DNA from: CAYMEV01 sp964389675 [NCBI: uncultured Candidatus Sumerlaeota bacterium]
GTDB lineage: Bacteria; CAYMEV01
DNA length: 39,272 nucleotides
Direction: 5' to 3'
NCBI GenBank assembly: GCA_964389675.1
Contig: CAYMEV010000028.1
Location: 1-39,272, forward strand
The notes below the pieces were generated by a model. The model saw only the letters and a program-made list of their open reading frames with translations. It did no database searches and was not told where the DNA came from. This document shows positions 1-8,594 of the stretch, one piece after another (positions within the stretch are counted from its first letter, which is position 1; each line of letters opens with the position of its first letter). The position numbers were made by a program, and so were the translations under genes.

Positions 1-811
1 CCTTGCCGTCTCCTGTTATGTCATCTGCAAAGATCTGAGATGGCTTTGCCATCAAGATTGTTTCAAAGCCTCTGGTCTCAAAGTTATATAGATACAGCCT
101 GTCTATGCCTTCAAAGGTTACCAGCAGTTCATCAATGCCATCAGGATCTCCATCTGAATCCAAAGCAACTACAGTTTCTGCAGGATATTGAATAATTGGA
201 GACCAATTACTGCTTGATGTATCATATTGATACATGCCTATACCTGTAAATGATGCAATTATTGTTTTTTGCTGGCTTTGGCTTGTTTTTGCCAGTGCAA
301 TATAGTTTGAAGGTATATCTGTGATTTGTTCCCATGTCCCTTTATTTGGGTAAATATTACGGTAGATTCCTTCATAACCCGGCCTGATCACTCTTAATAC
401 AAGTTCTCCTGTATTTGCATCTACCTGGATTTGTGCTGCAGGTATTCCGTATAGTTGTGTCCATTTATTGATTTCTGATGTATGATCATAAATATATACA
501 CCTTCATATGCATTATCTATGCTATGCAGGCTAATTACAGCCTTATCAGCATAGGCAGCCATTGCATCAATATCAATCCCACTTATAATAAGCCTGAATA
601 TTAGAGGAGGCAGGAAATTTGCTGTTAATATTAAGTGCTGGTATGGCATTGTAAGCGTTGTACTTGGACTATTAGGGTCACTTACCGGTTCGGGCAAACC
701 TCCGATGTATGATGTACTCCAGTTTATAAATTCAAAGTCAAAGTCTTCTGATTCAGCTGCTGCAATAGCAATCTCATTACCTGGCTGGAATATCTCGGAT
801 TGACCATGAGG
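1..811 (-). pseudogene. Truncated copy of the FG-GAP metalloprotease (middle to C-terminal part), running off the left edge
   Basis: This stretch matches the 5819-6631 part of the full metalloprotease gene (5448-8594) base for base with scattered substitutions and one 3-nt deletion near position 419, so the reading frame stays open to the window edge. It encodes the last InlB-like beta repeat (motif TLTMPYQHLILTANF) and the following FG-GAP-like propeller. The signal peptide, propeptide and zinc-protease domain are absent: homology stops at about 811, where the sequence becomes the C-terminus of the PQQ lipoprotein gene. No start codon or ribosome site precedes it, and the TAG of the upstream gene (812-814) is in the same frame. 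Positions 450-736 are identical to 6271-6557. It is either a dead fragment, a silent donor for recombination, or expressed only by readthrough. Confidence 0.85.
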
Positions 812-2425
812 CTATTGAAAACCATCATCATCTCTTAAATCGATCGCATAAATATTTCCATTATAAACTCCATAAATTGTATTATCTGCAACAGCAATTG
901 TACTGAGAAAGCAATTGATTCTCCAGAGGGTATCCCCGGTAGTAATATCAATTGCAGATAGGTGGGACTTATCCTGATAAGACCTGCTTAATAATAAATT
1001 ACCATGTAATTGGCAAAAATCATGATTTAAGCCTTCATTTTTCATATTAAGGTCAAGGTTTTTAATGGTTTTGCCAGTTTTTGTATCAATCCCGTATAAA
1101 TACCGGCGATCTAAGACATAATAGAGCATTTGACCTGATATGCCAAGAATCTGAGTATAAGTAAGGCCTTTTTTCCAGAGGGTTTCGCCTGTATCGCTAT
1201 TGATAGCAGTGATATATGCAAGATAGGCATTGTGATTTCGATATATATGCCCGGTACTGTCAGAGAGGCCATCAAAGCTTTTATTAAAAATATAGCATAT
1301 CAGGAAAACCATATTGTCTGATTCTGAAAATAAAATATCATAATGGTGATATCTTGAGCCAGACTGTGTAATAATTAACCCGCCAAATACAGGTTCTAAA
1401 TCTACCAGTTTTTTTAACTTATATTCCCAGATTAGCTTACCATTCTCTGGCTCCAGTGCCCTAAATAGTGGCTGATCAGTATTGTGAATTATTGTATACA
1501 GCTTTTTATCGTCAGTATGCGGATTAATTCCTATTATATAAGATTCAGTTTTCCACAATATTTTCCCTGTATATTTATCAATCACATACAGGTACCTTTC
1601 CCATGGATAACGCAATGGTTCAATTACCAGTGCTGCCATGCTATTATATATACCGGACAGATGCATATCTGTATTTTCTGGTTTACCTCTTAGAAGCCAT
1701 TCTTTATAAGCATTAGTCCCCCTATGTTTACATGAAAAACCTTTAATAGGATGCCCATAGTATATTTTATCTGGCAGGAGAAATTCCCACAAGATGCTTC
1801 CATCTCGTGGATTTATTGCATGGATATATTCTCTGGTAGAAATAAATGGTCTATTTGATGAATTTATATCAATAATTTTTGCTGAATAACAGAAAAATAG
1901 GATATCATCATGGATATTGCTGTACATAAAGATAGATTCTGCAGGCATCTTAAGAGATGTATATTCCTTTAGATCTTTGGGTTTTATTCCCATTTCTATT
2001 TCAGATTTCAACTGATCAAGCAGGTCCTTTACAGGCGTTTTTTTTTGCTCGATCTTCCATACGACAGATCCGTTATAAATATTCAATGCATAACAGCTGC
2101 CACTGCTTAATGCTATTAACACAAGCTCTTCATAAAATAATGGATCATCAAAACAGTAGATATCCCTTTCAAAATCAAAGCTCCAAAGCTCATCTCCACT
2201 TATGCCGTCCATGGCATACAAAATGCCTTTTTCTAAATAAGCAAATATTATTCCTTTATATGCAAAAGGCCTGCTATCTACAGGCATCTCAGATCTCCAC
2301 TTCCACCATTTAGGATGGTTAATTTCCTGCGGTATTGCAGAAGGCTTTGAAGAATAATGATGTGCAGTACAAGCTGAAATGAAAGCTAAAACAGACAAGA
2401 TAATGACTATCTGGTAATATCTCAT
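812..2425 (-). CDS. PQQ-like beta-propeller lipoprotein (copy 1)
   Basis: The product is a 537-residue lipoprotein. The N-terminus is a short basic start, a hydrophobic stretch and the lipobox FISAC, so processing at Cys19 is expected. The rest is a PQQ/quinoprotein-type eight-blade propeller, shown by repeated strand signatures such as DGISGDELWSFDF, NIYNGSVVWKIE, NPRDGSILWEF, DKYTGKILWKT, PENGKLIWEY, NSDTGETLWKK and DITTGDTLWRI. No calcium/PQQ cofactor residues or enzymatic domain are recognisable, so a scaffold or binding role on the cell envelope is more likely than a dehydrogenase. Start: AGGG lies 9 nt before the ATG. It is a paralogue of 3849-5399. Residues about 37-178 are nearly identical between the two, whereas the signal peptides and C-terminal halves differ. 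The last codons (DDDGFQ, then TAG) sit on the junction with the truncated protease copy. Confidence 0.9.
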   Translation of the reverse strand: MRYYQIVIILSVLAFISACTAHHYSSKPSAIPQEINHPKWWKWRSEMPVDSRPFAYKGIIFAYLEKGILYAMDGISGDELWSFDFERDIYCFDDPLFYEELVLIALSSGSCYALNIYNGSVVWKIEQKKTPVKDLLDQLKSEIEMGIKPKDLKEYTSLKMPAESIFMYSNIHDDILFFCYSAKIIDINSSNRPFISTREYIHAINPRDGSILWEFLLPDKIYYGHPIKGFSCKHRGTNAYKEWLLRGKPENTDMHLSGIYNSMAALVIEPLRYPWERYLYVIDKYTGKILWKTESYIIGINPHTDDKKLYTIIHNTDQPLFRALEPENGKLIWEYKLKKLVDLEPVFGGLIITQSGSRYHHYDILFSESDNMVFLICYIFNKSFDGLSDSTGHIYRNHNAYLAYITAINSDTGETLWKKGLTYTQILGISGQMLYYVLDRRYLYGIDTKTGKTIKNLDLNMKNEGLNHDFCQLHGNLLLSRSYQDKSHLSAIDITTGDTLWRINCFLSTIAVADNTIYGVYNGNIYAIDLRDDDGFQ

Positions 2426-2489
2426 ATTAATTATCCCTATGTTTAATAATAAAAATAAATCGAATTAAGATAAATCAGGAAAAGACACA

Positions 2490-2579
2490 TCAGTCAGGTT
2501 CTCCATAAATAAAGAGACTTTCTATGTTTGGGCAATACAAAATAAGATCATCAATTAATGCTTCTGTGAATTTTCCTGA
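2490..2579 (-). pseudogene. C-terminal 29-codon remnant of another metalloprotease/FG-GAP gene
   Basis: Read on the minus strand, this short stretch encodes SGKFTEALIDDLILY followed by NIESLFIYGEPD and a stop. The last residues of the intact protease (5448-8594) are SGKFTERLKDDLILY, then IERLFIYGEPE and a stop. The match ends abruptly at about 2580, where sequence encoding a methyltransferase fragment begins in another frame. It therefore marks the end of a second protease gene whose body has been lost. Its position just upstream of PQQ copy 1 mirrors the protease-then-PQQ order of the intact pair. No start codon is available. Confidence 0.8.
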
Positions 2580-2773
2580 TCGGTATCACAGCTCATCCAT
2601 CTGCATGGAAAAGCTTTCCTTAGATGGTATGACAATACTCCCTTATCACAGCCTATCTCAAGTATATTCCCCGGGTCTTTTGTTTTCAGCAGGCTTATGA
2701 TATTTTTCAGCTTTCTGTTCTTTTTCAGTGATAGTGAGGACAGCTCCAGCTGCCAGTGTTTTTTTTCTTTCAT
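2555..2773 (-). pseudogene. N-terminal fragment of a class I SAM-dependent methyltransferase
   Basis: The 72-codon frame contains a clear SAM-binding motif I, NILEIGCDKGVLSYHLR, followed by an acidic motif II-like segment (SCDTDQEN). The rest of a methyltransferase domain, normally another 130 or more residues, is missing. The last codons (ENSQKH then TAA) are encoded by DNA belonging to the protease-tail remnant, read in the wrong frame. The methyltransferase was therefore cut at about 2580 by the same rearrangement. The ATG follows a purine-poor AT-rich region, and no convincing ribosome site is visible. A catalytic product is not expected. Confidence 0.75.
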
Positions 2774-2994
2774 TAAAGATGCTTTTATGTATTAACTATA
2801 TTTTGTCAATAAATATAATTAATGGGTCAAACCAGATCAAGCCAAAATAAAAATTTCTCTTTTTTACCAATTTAAAAATTTTTGTTTTTTTAAATATTCA
2901 AACTGTACATATCTGTTCATACTGACTGCTTTTTATCATAATATTTTTGCTTGAGGCAATAGGGTGTGCAAGTATATTTGTCTTAAAGATAATC
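2774..2994. other. AT-rich intergenic stretch, no gene seen
   Basis: Long T and A runs, stop codons in all frames. A TTGACA hexamer on the minus strand (near 2806-2811) is not followed by a well-spaced -10 box. It separates the FGE-like gene from the scrambled methyltransferase/protease fragments, so it may contain the end of the intact operon transcript. Confidence 0.6.
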
Positions 2995-3831
2995 TCAGCG
3001 CATTACAGCCCTAAATCCAAAAAAGACTGATCGAAGATTTGGAGAGAAATATATTCTTCTTGCAGCTCTCAAATCATAATAATTGCTACGCCAGCTCCCC
3101 CCTTTTAGTACACGGTCTGTGCCATCTGGGGGACCTTTAGGATTTATTGCACTTAATAATATATGTTCGCCATACCAGTCAAAGCACCACTCCCATACAT
3201 TTCCATGCATATCATATAATCCCCAGTAATTGGGCAGATTTTCTCCAACCTCACAGTGAGATTCTCTATATGAGATATAATATCTTCCTGGCATATCATG
3301 TATTGGCAAAACAATTACATTACATATATACTCACTAAATCCTTGGGTGATCAAGTTACTGTGAGAATTATATTTATCCTCAAAAAATAGAGCCCTCTGT
3401 GAGCCAGCTCTGCATGCGTATTCCCATTCTGCTTCTGTTGGGAGTTCCCATTTCAATCTGGTAATGGCAGATAATTTTACACAAAAATCATATGCATCAT
3501 GCCATGATATATTTTCTACCGGGTGTTTCTTTCCCTTAATAATACTTGGATTTATTCCAGTAACTGCTTCATAAAGCTCTTGAGTAACTTCTGTTTCCAT
3601 CATCCAGAAGCTTTCTGTCAGGATAACTTCATGCTGGGTTTCATTATCTCTCCGGTCTTTTTCAGATTCAGGAGAGCCCATTATGAATTTTCCAGAAGGT
3701 ATATAGACAACTTCGAAACTAGTCCCTTTAATTGAGAATTCCTTCCTTTCACCTATAATCTGTGAGTGCGTATAATGCGTTAAATACAAAATAATGCAGA
3801 TAAAAAATGGAATAAGTATTTTTCTTTTCAT
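2995..3831 (-). CDS. Secreted FGE/SUMF1-fold protein lacking the catalytic cysteines
   Basis: The product has 278 residues with a Sec signal peptide (basic start, hydrophobic segment about 5-18, mature from about residue 24). It has the formylglycine-generating-enzyme sulfatase-modifying fold (PF03781): FIMGSP near residue 49, LPTEAEWEYACRAG at 130-143, YDMHGNVWEWC at 206-216, LKGGSWRS at 242-249 and a final FGFRAV. Active FGEs carry two cysteines just after the GGS(W/F) motif; here the segment reads GGSWRSNYYDLRAAR with none. It is therefore unlikely to make formylglycine and more likely uses the fold for binding, as many bacterial members do. It starts 17 nt after PQQ copy 2, with no strong ribosome site, so translation may depend on the upstream gene. 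A longer-than-usual insert lies between residues 165 and 200. Confidence 0.88.
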   Translation of the reverse strand: MKRKILIPFFICIILYLTHYTHSQIIGERKEFSIKGTSFEVVYIPSGKFIMGSPESEKDRRDNETQHEVILTESFWMMETEVTQELYEAVTGINPSIIKGKKHPVENISWHDAYDFCVKLSAITRLKWELPTEAEWEYACRAGSQRALFFEDKYNSHSNLITQGFSEYICNVIVLPIHDMPGRYYISYRESHCEVGENLPNYWGLYDMHGNVWEWCFDWYGEHILLSAINPKGPPDGTDRVLKGGSWRSNYYDLRAARRIYFSPNLRSVFFGFRAVMR

Positions 3832-3848
3832 ATTATAAGTTAGAATTC

Positions 3849-5399
3849 TTATTTATATTCATCAGAGCTATCATCAATTTTTCTGTCGATTGCATAGATC
3901 CTCTTTAAATAAGAACAATAAATCATATTGTTTGCTGCAATGACATTTCTTAGAGGATTGTCAATTCTCCATATTACATTCCCTGTATTGATATCAATCG
4001 CAGATATATGGGACGAACCACTACTAGAGCTGATTAATAATATATTACCATGCAATTGGAGAAAATCATGAAAAAAATCCTCGTTTTGCAATTTAAGGCT
4101 ATTTAGTGTTAAGCCTGTTTTTATATTCAGCCTGCTTAAATTATTCCTATCAGAGATGCAGTAGATGATATTGCCGGATATTTTTAGAACTTTAGCTCTA
4201 AATTTAAAGATTCGTTTCCAGAGAACCTGTCCATTGTTGGTATCTATAGCTATCAAGTACAGAGGCCATTTACAATGCTGATCAGGTATATTATCGTAGC
4301 ACTCCAGAATAACGGTATCTTCAGATTTAGAAAAGAGAAAATCTAAATGTCCGTATTTACCATTCATAAAACATCCTCCAGCAAGAGGTTCTATGTCCTC
4401 CAGCTTTTTAAGTTTATATTCCCAGATCAGATCACCATTTTCAGGGGCCAGTGCTCGAAATAAAGGATGATAATTATCATGAATTAGAGTATACAGCTTT
4501 CCATCATCAGTATATGGGTTCATTCTTATTAAATAAGAATTCGCTTCCCATAATAATTCTCCTGTATTTTTATCCAGTGCAAATAGAAATGGCTCGAATG
4601 CAAAAAGAGCAATATACCCATATATTCCCAAAATGTTTTGATATGTATTATCTGGCTTATTATAAGTCAGCCTTTTCCTGTATGCATTAGTAGTATTATA
4701 TTTGCAGGAAAAACCCTCAATGGGATATCCTGAATAGATTCTTTCCGGCAGGGGAAATTCCCACAAGATGCTTCCATTTCCAGGATTAATTGCCATGATA
4801 TAGTCTTTAGTAGTCGCAAAAGGCCTGTATGATGAATCAATCTCAATGATATCTGTAGAAAAACAGAAAAATAGGATATCATCATGGATATTGCTGTACA
4901 TAAAGATAGATTCTGCAGGCATCTTAAGAGATGTATATTCCTTTAGATCTTTGGGTTTTATTCCCATTTCTATTTCAGATTTCAACTGATCAAGCAGGTC
5001 CTTTACAGGCGTTTTTTTTTGCTCGATCTTCCATACGACAGATCCGTTATAAATATTCAATGCATAACAGCTGCCACTGCTTAATGCTATTAACACAAGC
5101 TCTTCATAAAATAATGGATCATCAAAACAGTAGATATCCCTTTCAAAATCAAAGCTCCAAAGCTCATCTCCACTTATGCCGTCCATGGCATACAAAATGC
5201 CTTTCTCTGAATATGCAAATATTATTCCTTTATATGCAAAAGGCCTGCTATCTACAGGCTTCTCAGATCTCCATTTCCACCATCTGTTCTGACTGGCCTC
5301 AGGTTGTATGGATGAGGGACCTGACGGATAATCCGGTGTGGAGCAGGATGATATAATAATTGAAAGGAGCAGGGTAAGTATTATCTTATAATTTCTCAT
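3849..5399 (-). CDS. PQQ-like beta-propeller lipoprotein (copy 2)
   Basis: The product is a 516-residue lipoprotein with a hydrophobic signal and the lipobox IISSC (Cys19), followed by PQQ-type propeller repeats: DGISGDELWSFDF, NIYNGSVVWKIE, NPGNGSILWEF, DKNTGELLWEA, PENGDLIWEY, DTNNGQVLWKR, DINTGNVIWRI. Its partner is copy 1 at 812-2425. DNA 4862-5204 is identical to 1888-2230, while the flanks and the C-terminal half are clearly diverged. Start: AGGATG lies 5-7 nt before the ATG. It begins 48 nt after the metalloprotease stop and ends 17 nt before the FGE-like gene, so protease, propeller lipoprotein and FGE-fold protein probably form one transcript. All three are exported. No enzymatic residues are recognised. 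Confidence 0.9.
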   Translation of the reverse strand: MRNYKIILTLLLSIIISSCSTPDYPSGPSSIQPEASQNRWWKWRSEKPVDSRPFAYKGIIFAYSEKGILYAMDGISGDELWSFDFERDIYCFDDPLFYEELVLIALSSGSCYALNIYNGSVVWKIEQKKTPVKDLLDQLKSEIEMGIKPKDLKEYTSLKMPAESIFMYSNIHDDILFFCFSTDIIEIDSSYRPFATTKDYIMAINPGNGSILWEFPLPERIYSGYPIEGFSCKYNTTNAYRKRLTYNKPDNTYQNILGIYGYIALFAFEPFLFALDKNTGELLWEANSYLIRMNPYTDDGKLYTLIHDNYHPLFRALAPENGDLIWEYKLKKLEDIEPLAGGCFMNGKYGHLDFLFSKSEDTVILECYDNIPDQHCKWPLYLIAIDTNNGQVLWKRIFKFRAKVLKISGNIIYCISDRNNLSRLNIKTGLTLNSLKLQNEDFFHDFLQLHGNILLISSSSGSSHISAIDINTGNVIWRIDNPLRNVIAANNMIYCSYLKRIYAIDRKIDDSSDEYK

Positions 5400-5447
5400 A
5401 TCAACATCCTGATATAATCTTAAAAATTATAAGATATTTTGCAAGCA

Positions 5448-8400
5448 TTATTCAGGCTCTCCATATATAAAAAGCCTCTCAATGTACTGATCGTAGAGGA
5501 TTAGATCATCTTTTAACCTTTCCGTAAATTTCCCTGATATAATCCTTTTGAAAGGAGCATGCACCAGGACTGACCATTCATCTGTGTCATACTGATAATA
5601 ATAGGTGCTTCCATTATATGTCATCAGTACCTCTTTATAGGACCCATAATCAAAATCACCTGTTGCTATTAGATGATCTTCGTCTGGTGTGCCTGATGTG
5701 ATTCTGGTCCATAGGAACCCTTTATTCTTATAATTATGAGGCAGACTGATAGCATCCTTATCATCAGAACGAGTTGCAATATAAGTTCCGATGCCATCAA
5801 TTGCGCATATCAGCTCATCCTTGCCATCTCCTGTTATGTCATCTGCAAAGATCTGAGATGGCTTTGCCATCAAGATTGTTTCAAAGCCTCTGGTCTCAAA
5901 GCTATATAGATAAAGCCGATCTATGCCTTCAAAGGATACCAGCAGTTCATCAATGCCATCAGGATCTCCATCTGAGTTTAATGCAACTACAGTTTCTGCA
6001 GGATATTGAATAATTGGAGACCAATTACTGCTTGAAATATCATATTGATACAGCCCTATACCGCTAAATGATGCAATTATTGTATTTTGCTGGCTTTGGC
6101 TCGTTTTTGCCAGTGCAATAGAGTTTGCAAGTATATCTGATATCTGCTCCCATGTCCCATTATTTGGGTAAATATTGCGGTAGATGCCTTCATAACCCGG
6201 TCTTATCACTCTTAATACAAATTCTCCTGTATTTGCTGCATCTACCTGGATCTGTGCTGCAGGTATTCCATATAGTTGTGTCCATTTATTGATTTCTGAT
6301 GTATGATCATAAATATATACACCTTCATATGCATTATCTATGCTATGCAGGCTAATTACAGCCTTATCAGCATAGGCAGCCATTGCATCAATATCAATCC
6401 CACTTATAATAAGCCTGAATATTAGAGGAGGCAGGAAATTTGCTGTTAATATTAAGTGCTGGTATGGCATTGTAAGCGTTGTACTTGGACTATTAGGGTC
6501 ACTTACCGGTTCGGGCAAACCTCCGATGTATGATGTACTCCAGTTTATAAATTCAAATTCAAAATCTTCAGACTCAATAGCTGCAATAGCAATCTCAACA
6601 CCTGGCTGGAATATCTCGGATTGACCATGAGTCCACTGAACACCATTTATAGTGATCTGATTTCCATGTTTATAGTTTAAGGCATATTCAGGTGAACAAT
6701 AAAGGGTTAGATAATGATTGCCATCATTTATCCTATACCTGGCTGCCATTCTCTGAGCATACTCTATTGTTCTTGCATTATAGCCATCCTGTATATCTCC
6801 CGTTACATCATCGTCTATATGAAGCTGCAGATATGGGTTTGAAAAAACACCAATCCTATAGTCACCCGGGTATTGAAGGCCGTAGGTCATTACAGTATCA
6901 TATATAAGATATGGATAAGCATAAAACTGCCATCCGGCAGAATTGGTGAAAAGCTGTGGACCGCGGGCATCAATATCAGTCATATTTTTATGATGTCCAG
7001 CCCCAAGCAGGTGCCCTATCTCATGAATAAAGCTGAGTATCCTGCTGTTATTAAAGTCATAAAGATCAATAACTGCAAATGCTAAGTCTGCACCAACTCC
7101 AAGACCTTTGTTTTTAAGTGGCCATGCTGTGCCTGTAATACCACCATCCAGTGCTGATGATGTAAATAAGAGAGTTAGGTCTGCATTATATGTATCTCTT
7201 AATTCATGTATATCATCCATATAATATTTATAGTCTCCATTTTGTTCATTAGGAGGAATCCGGCTATATATGTTAAGTGGATGGGTTTCTTCTGTGCATG
7301 TCAGGCGACGTAACTCCACATCAATCTTATATGAGACGCCTGGATATACTGGAGTTCCATTATATTCTATATAGTTAGTTTTTGCATAATGAGCAAGAGA
7401 CACTTTGGTGCATGCTCCACCACCGCATATAGGCTCGTATATTATGTTTTCAGGGTAACGACCAAGTGCATAATTAAGATTCTCCATATGTAAGGCAATA
7501 AAATTATTTACACCACCTCCATATTGGTATTTCATAATTATCTCAGCTTTTGGTGTATATAGTATCATTAGTGTAAGTTCATCAATATCAACTTCAGGAT
7601 GATCTCCATATTCTCCTCTGGGAGGAATCAGAAAATTTGCAATAAGATTAACATGTTGAGAAGGCATTTTGAATTTGATTTTAGACGCTTGTGCAAGATT
7701 ATACCAGTTGACATCTTCATCAAAAGGCTCTAGCTCTTCCATGAAGTCTGGCCAGTTAGTCGATTGCCACTCTAAAAATAGGCATTGTTCATTTCCTGTT
7801 CCATAATATGGATCTTCAGAGGGAATTGGACTTATTGGAGAGAATTCATCACCGAAACTTATATAAATCTCTTGTGTTTCAACCATAGGTAATGCATTGG
7901 GATAAGTTGGGAAAATATACCAGTCAGAACCTCCATCATAATTATAGCGGATTATTTCCACAGGATCATTTACTGCATCTTGATCATTGGATGTTTTTTG
8001 TATTGTTAGGCCATAACTAGTCAATTCTAATAGCTGAGCAGGAAATTTGTTTTTTATCTCTAGGGTTCCCTGTATAGTTGGATTCTCATTATCGGTGGCT
8101 AAGATAGACTCTCCAATGCTAAAGAAGTTCTGATTTTCTGGGTCGAACTGTATCAGATATGTGTTTTTGTTGTAAGGGTTAGTATTAATAGCAAATAAGT
8201 CAATTTTTTCATCGATTATCTCAATAATCCCAAAAATCTCTCCATTGAATGAAGTGATAATAATCTTGCTGTAGCAGCTGTCTTCAACAAATGCAGTAAT
8301 AACATGGCTACCGGTAAAGGATTTGCCACATTTTATCACTTTTGCATGATATTCCTTACCGTCAGTAAGATTTAAAGCTATATAATCACCTCTCTTAACC

Positions 8401-8594
8401 TTATTTAAGATGATATCCTTATTAATTTCTATCCTTCTAATGTTCAGGGAAGGCTGGTATAACTCCTGGATATGTTTCTCTACAGATTTTTGGGGATGGA
8501 TTTTGCTAATCAGAAGATGTTCAGTCTGAGACAGAGCTATTATTGGAGAAATAAGCAGGAAACATATAAATAAGAACACAGTGCATGTTTGCAT
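5448..8594 (-). CDS. Secreted zinc metalloprotease with twin InlB-like repeats and FG-GAP-like C-terminal propeller
   Basis: The product has 1048 residues. A signal peptide (about 1-22) is followed by a propeptide-like region (about 25-190) and an InlB/Flg_new-type beta repeat ending FKMPSQHVNLIANF (about 315-328). The zincin domain (about 340-620) has the site HEIGHLLGAGHH (about 523-534) and a Met-turn segment VMTYG followed by FSNP, the arrangement of M12/M72-type proteases. A second beta repeat ends LTMPYQHLILTANF (about 710-723), and an FG-GAP/VCBS-like propeller carries DDITGDGKDELI. The protease is thus bracketed by two copies of the same small beta domain. The in-frame ATG (8592-8594) is the third of four ATGs created by an octamer repeat. 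The best-placed ATG (8608-8610, 7 nt from GGAG) is out of frame. First gene of a probable exoprotein operon. Confidence 0.9.
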   Translation of the reverse strand: MQTCTVFLFICFLLISPIIALSQTEHLLISKIHPQKSVEKHIQELYQPSLNIRRIEINKDIILNKVKRGDYIALNLTDGKEYHAKVIKCGKSFTGSHVITAFVEDSCYSKIIITSFNGEIFGIIEIIDEKIDLFAINTNPYNKNTYLIQFDPENQNFFSIGESILATDNENPTIQGTLEIKNKFPAQLLELTSYGLTIQKTSNDQDAVNDPVEIIRYNYDGGSDWYIFPTYPNALPMVETQEIYISFGDEFSPISPIPSEDPYYGTGNEQCLFLEWQSTNWPDFMEELEPFDEDVNWYNLAQASKIKFKMPSQHVNLIANFLIPPRGEYGDHPEVDIDELTLMILYTPKAEIIMKYQYGGGVNNFIALHMENLNYALGRYPENIIYEPICGGGACTKVSLAHYAKTNYIEYNGTPVYPGVSYKIDVELRRLTCTEETHPLNIYSRIPPNEQNGDYKYYMDDIHELRDTYNADLTLLFTSSALDGGITGTAWPLKNKGLGVGADLAFAVIDLYDFNNSRILSFIHEIGHLLGAGHHKNMTDIDARGPQLFTNSAGWQFYAYPYLIYDTVMTYGLQYPGDYRIGVFSNPYLQLHIDDDVTGDIQDGYNARTIEYAQRMAARYRINDGNHYLTLYCSPEYALNYKHGNQITINGVQWTHGQSEIFQPGVEIAIAAIESEDFEFEFINWSTSYIGGLPEPVSDPNSPSTTLTMPYQHLILTANFLPPLIFRLIISGIDIDAMAAYADKAVISLHSIDNAYEGVYIYDHTSEINKWTQLYGIPAAQIQVDAANTGEFVLRVIRPGYEGIYRNIYPNNGTWEQISDILANSIALAKTSQSQQNTIIASFSGIGLYQYDISSSNWSPIIQYPAETVVALNSDGDPDGIDELLVSFEGIDRLYLYSFETRGFETILMAKPSQIFADDITGDGKDELICAIDGIGTYIATRSDDKDAISLPHNYKNKGFLWTRITSGTPDEDHLIATGDFDYGSYKEVLMTYNGSTYYYQYDTDEWSVLVHAPFKRIISGKFTERLKDDLILYDQYIERLFIYGEPE

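Noticed and set aside
812-814. TAG as a recoded sense codon joining PQQ and FG-GAP parts
   Set aside because: TAG ends other ordinary genes in this window (for example 17747-17938 and 36420-39173), so general reassignment is unlikely; local readthrough remains untested.
1957-2313. Plus-strand ORF that is also present, lengthened, at 4931-5356
   Set aside because: Its apparent conservation comes only from the duplicated, converted DNA of the two PQQ genes on the other strand; no ribosome site and low-complexity His/Cys-rich translation.
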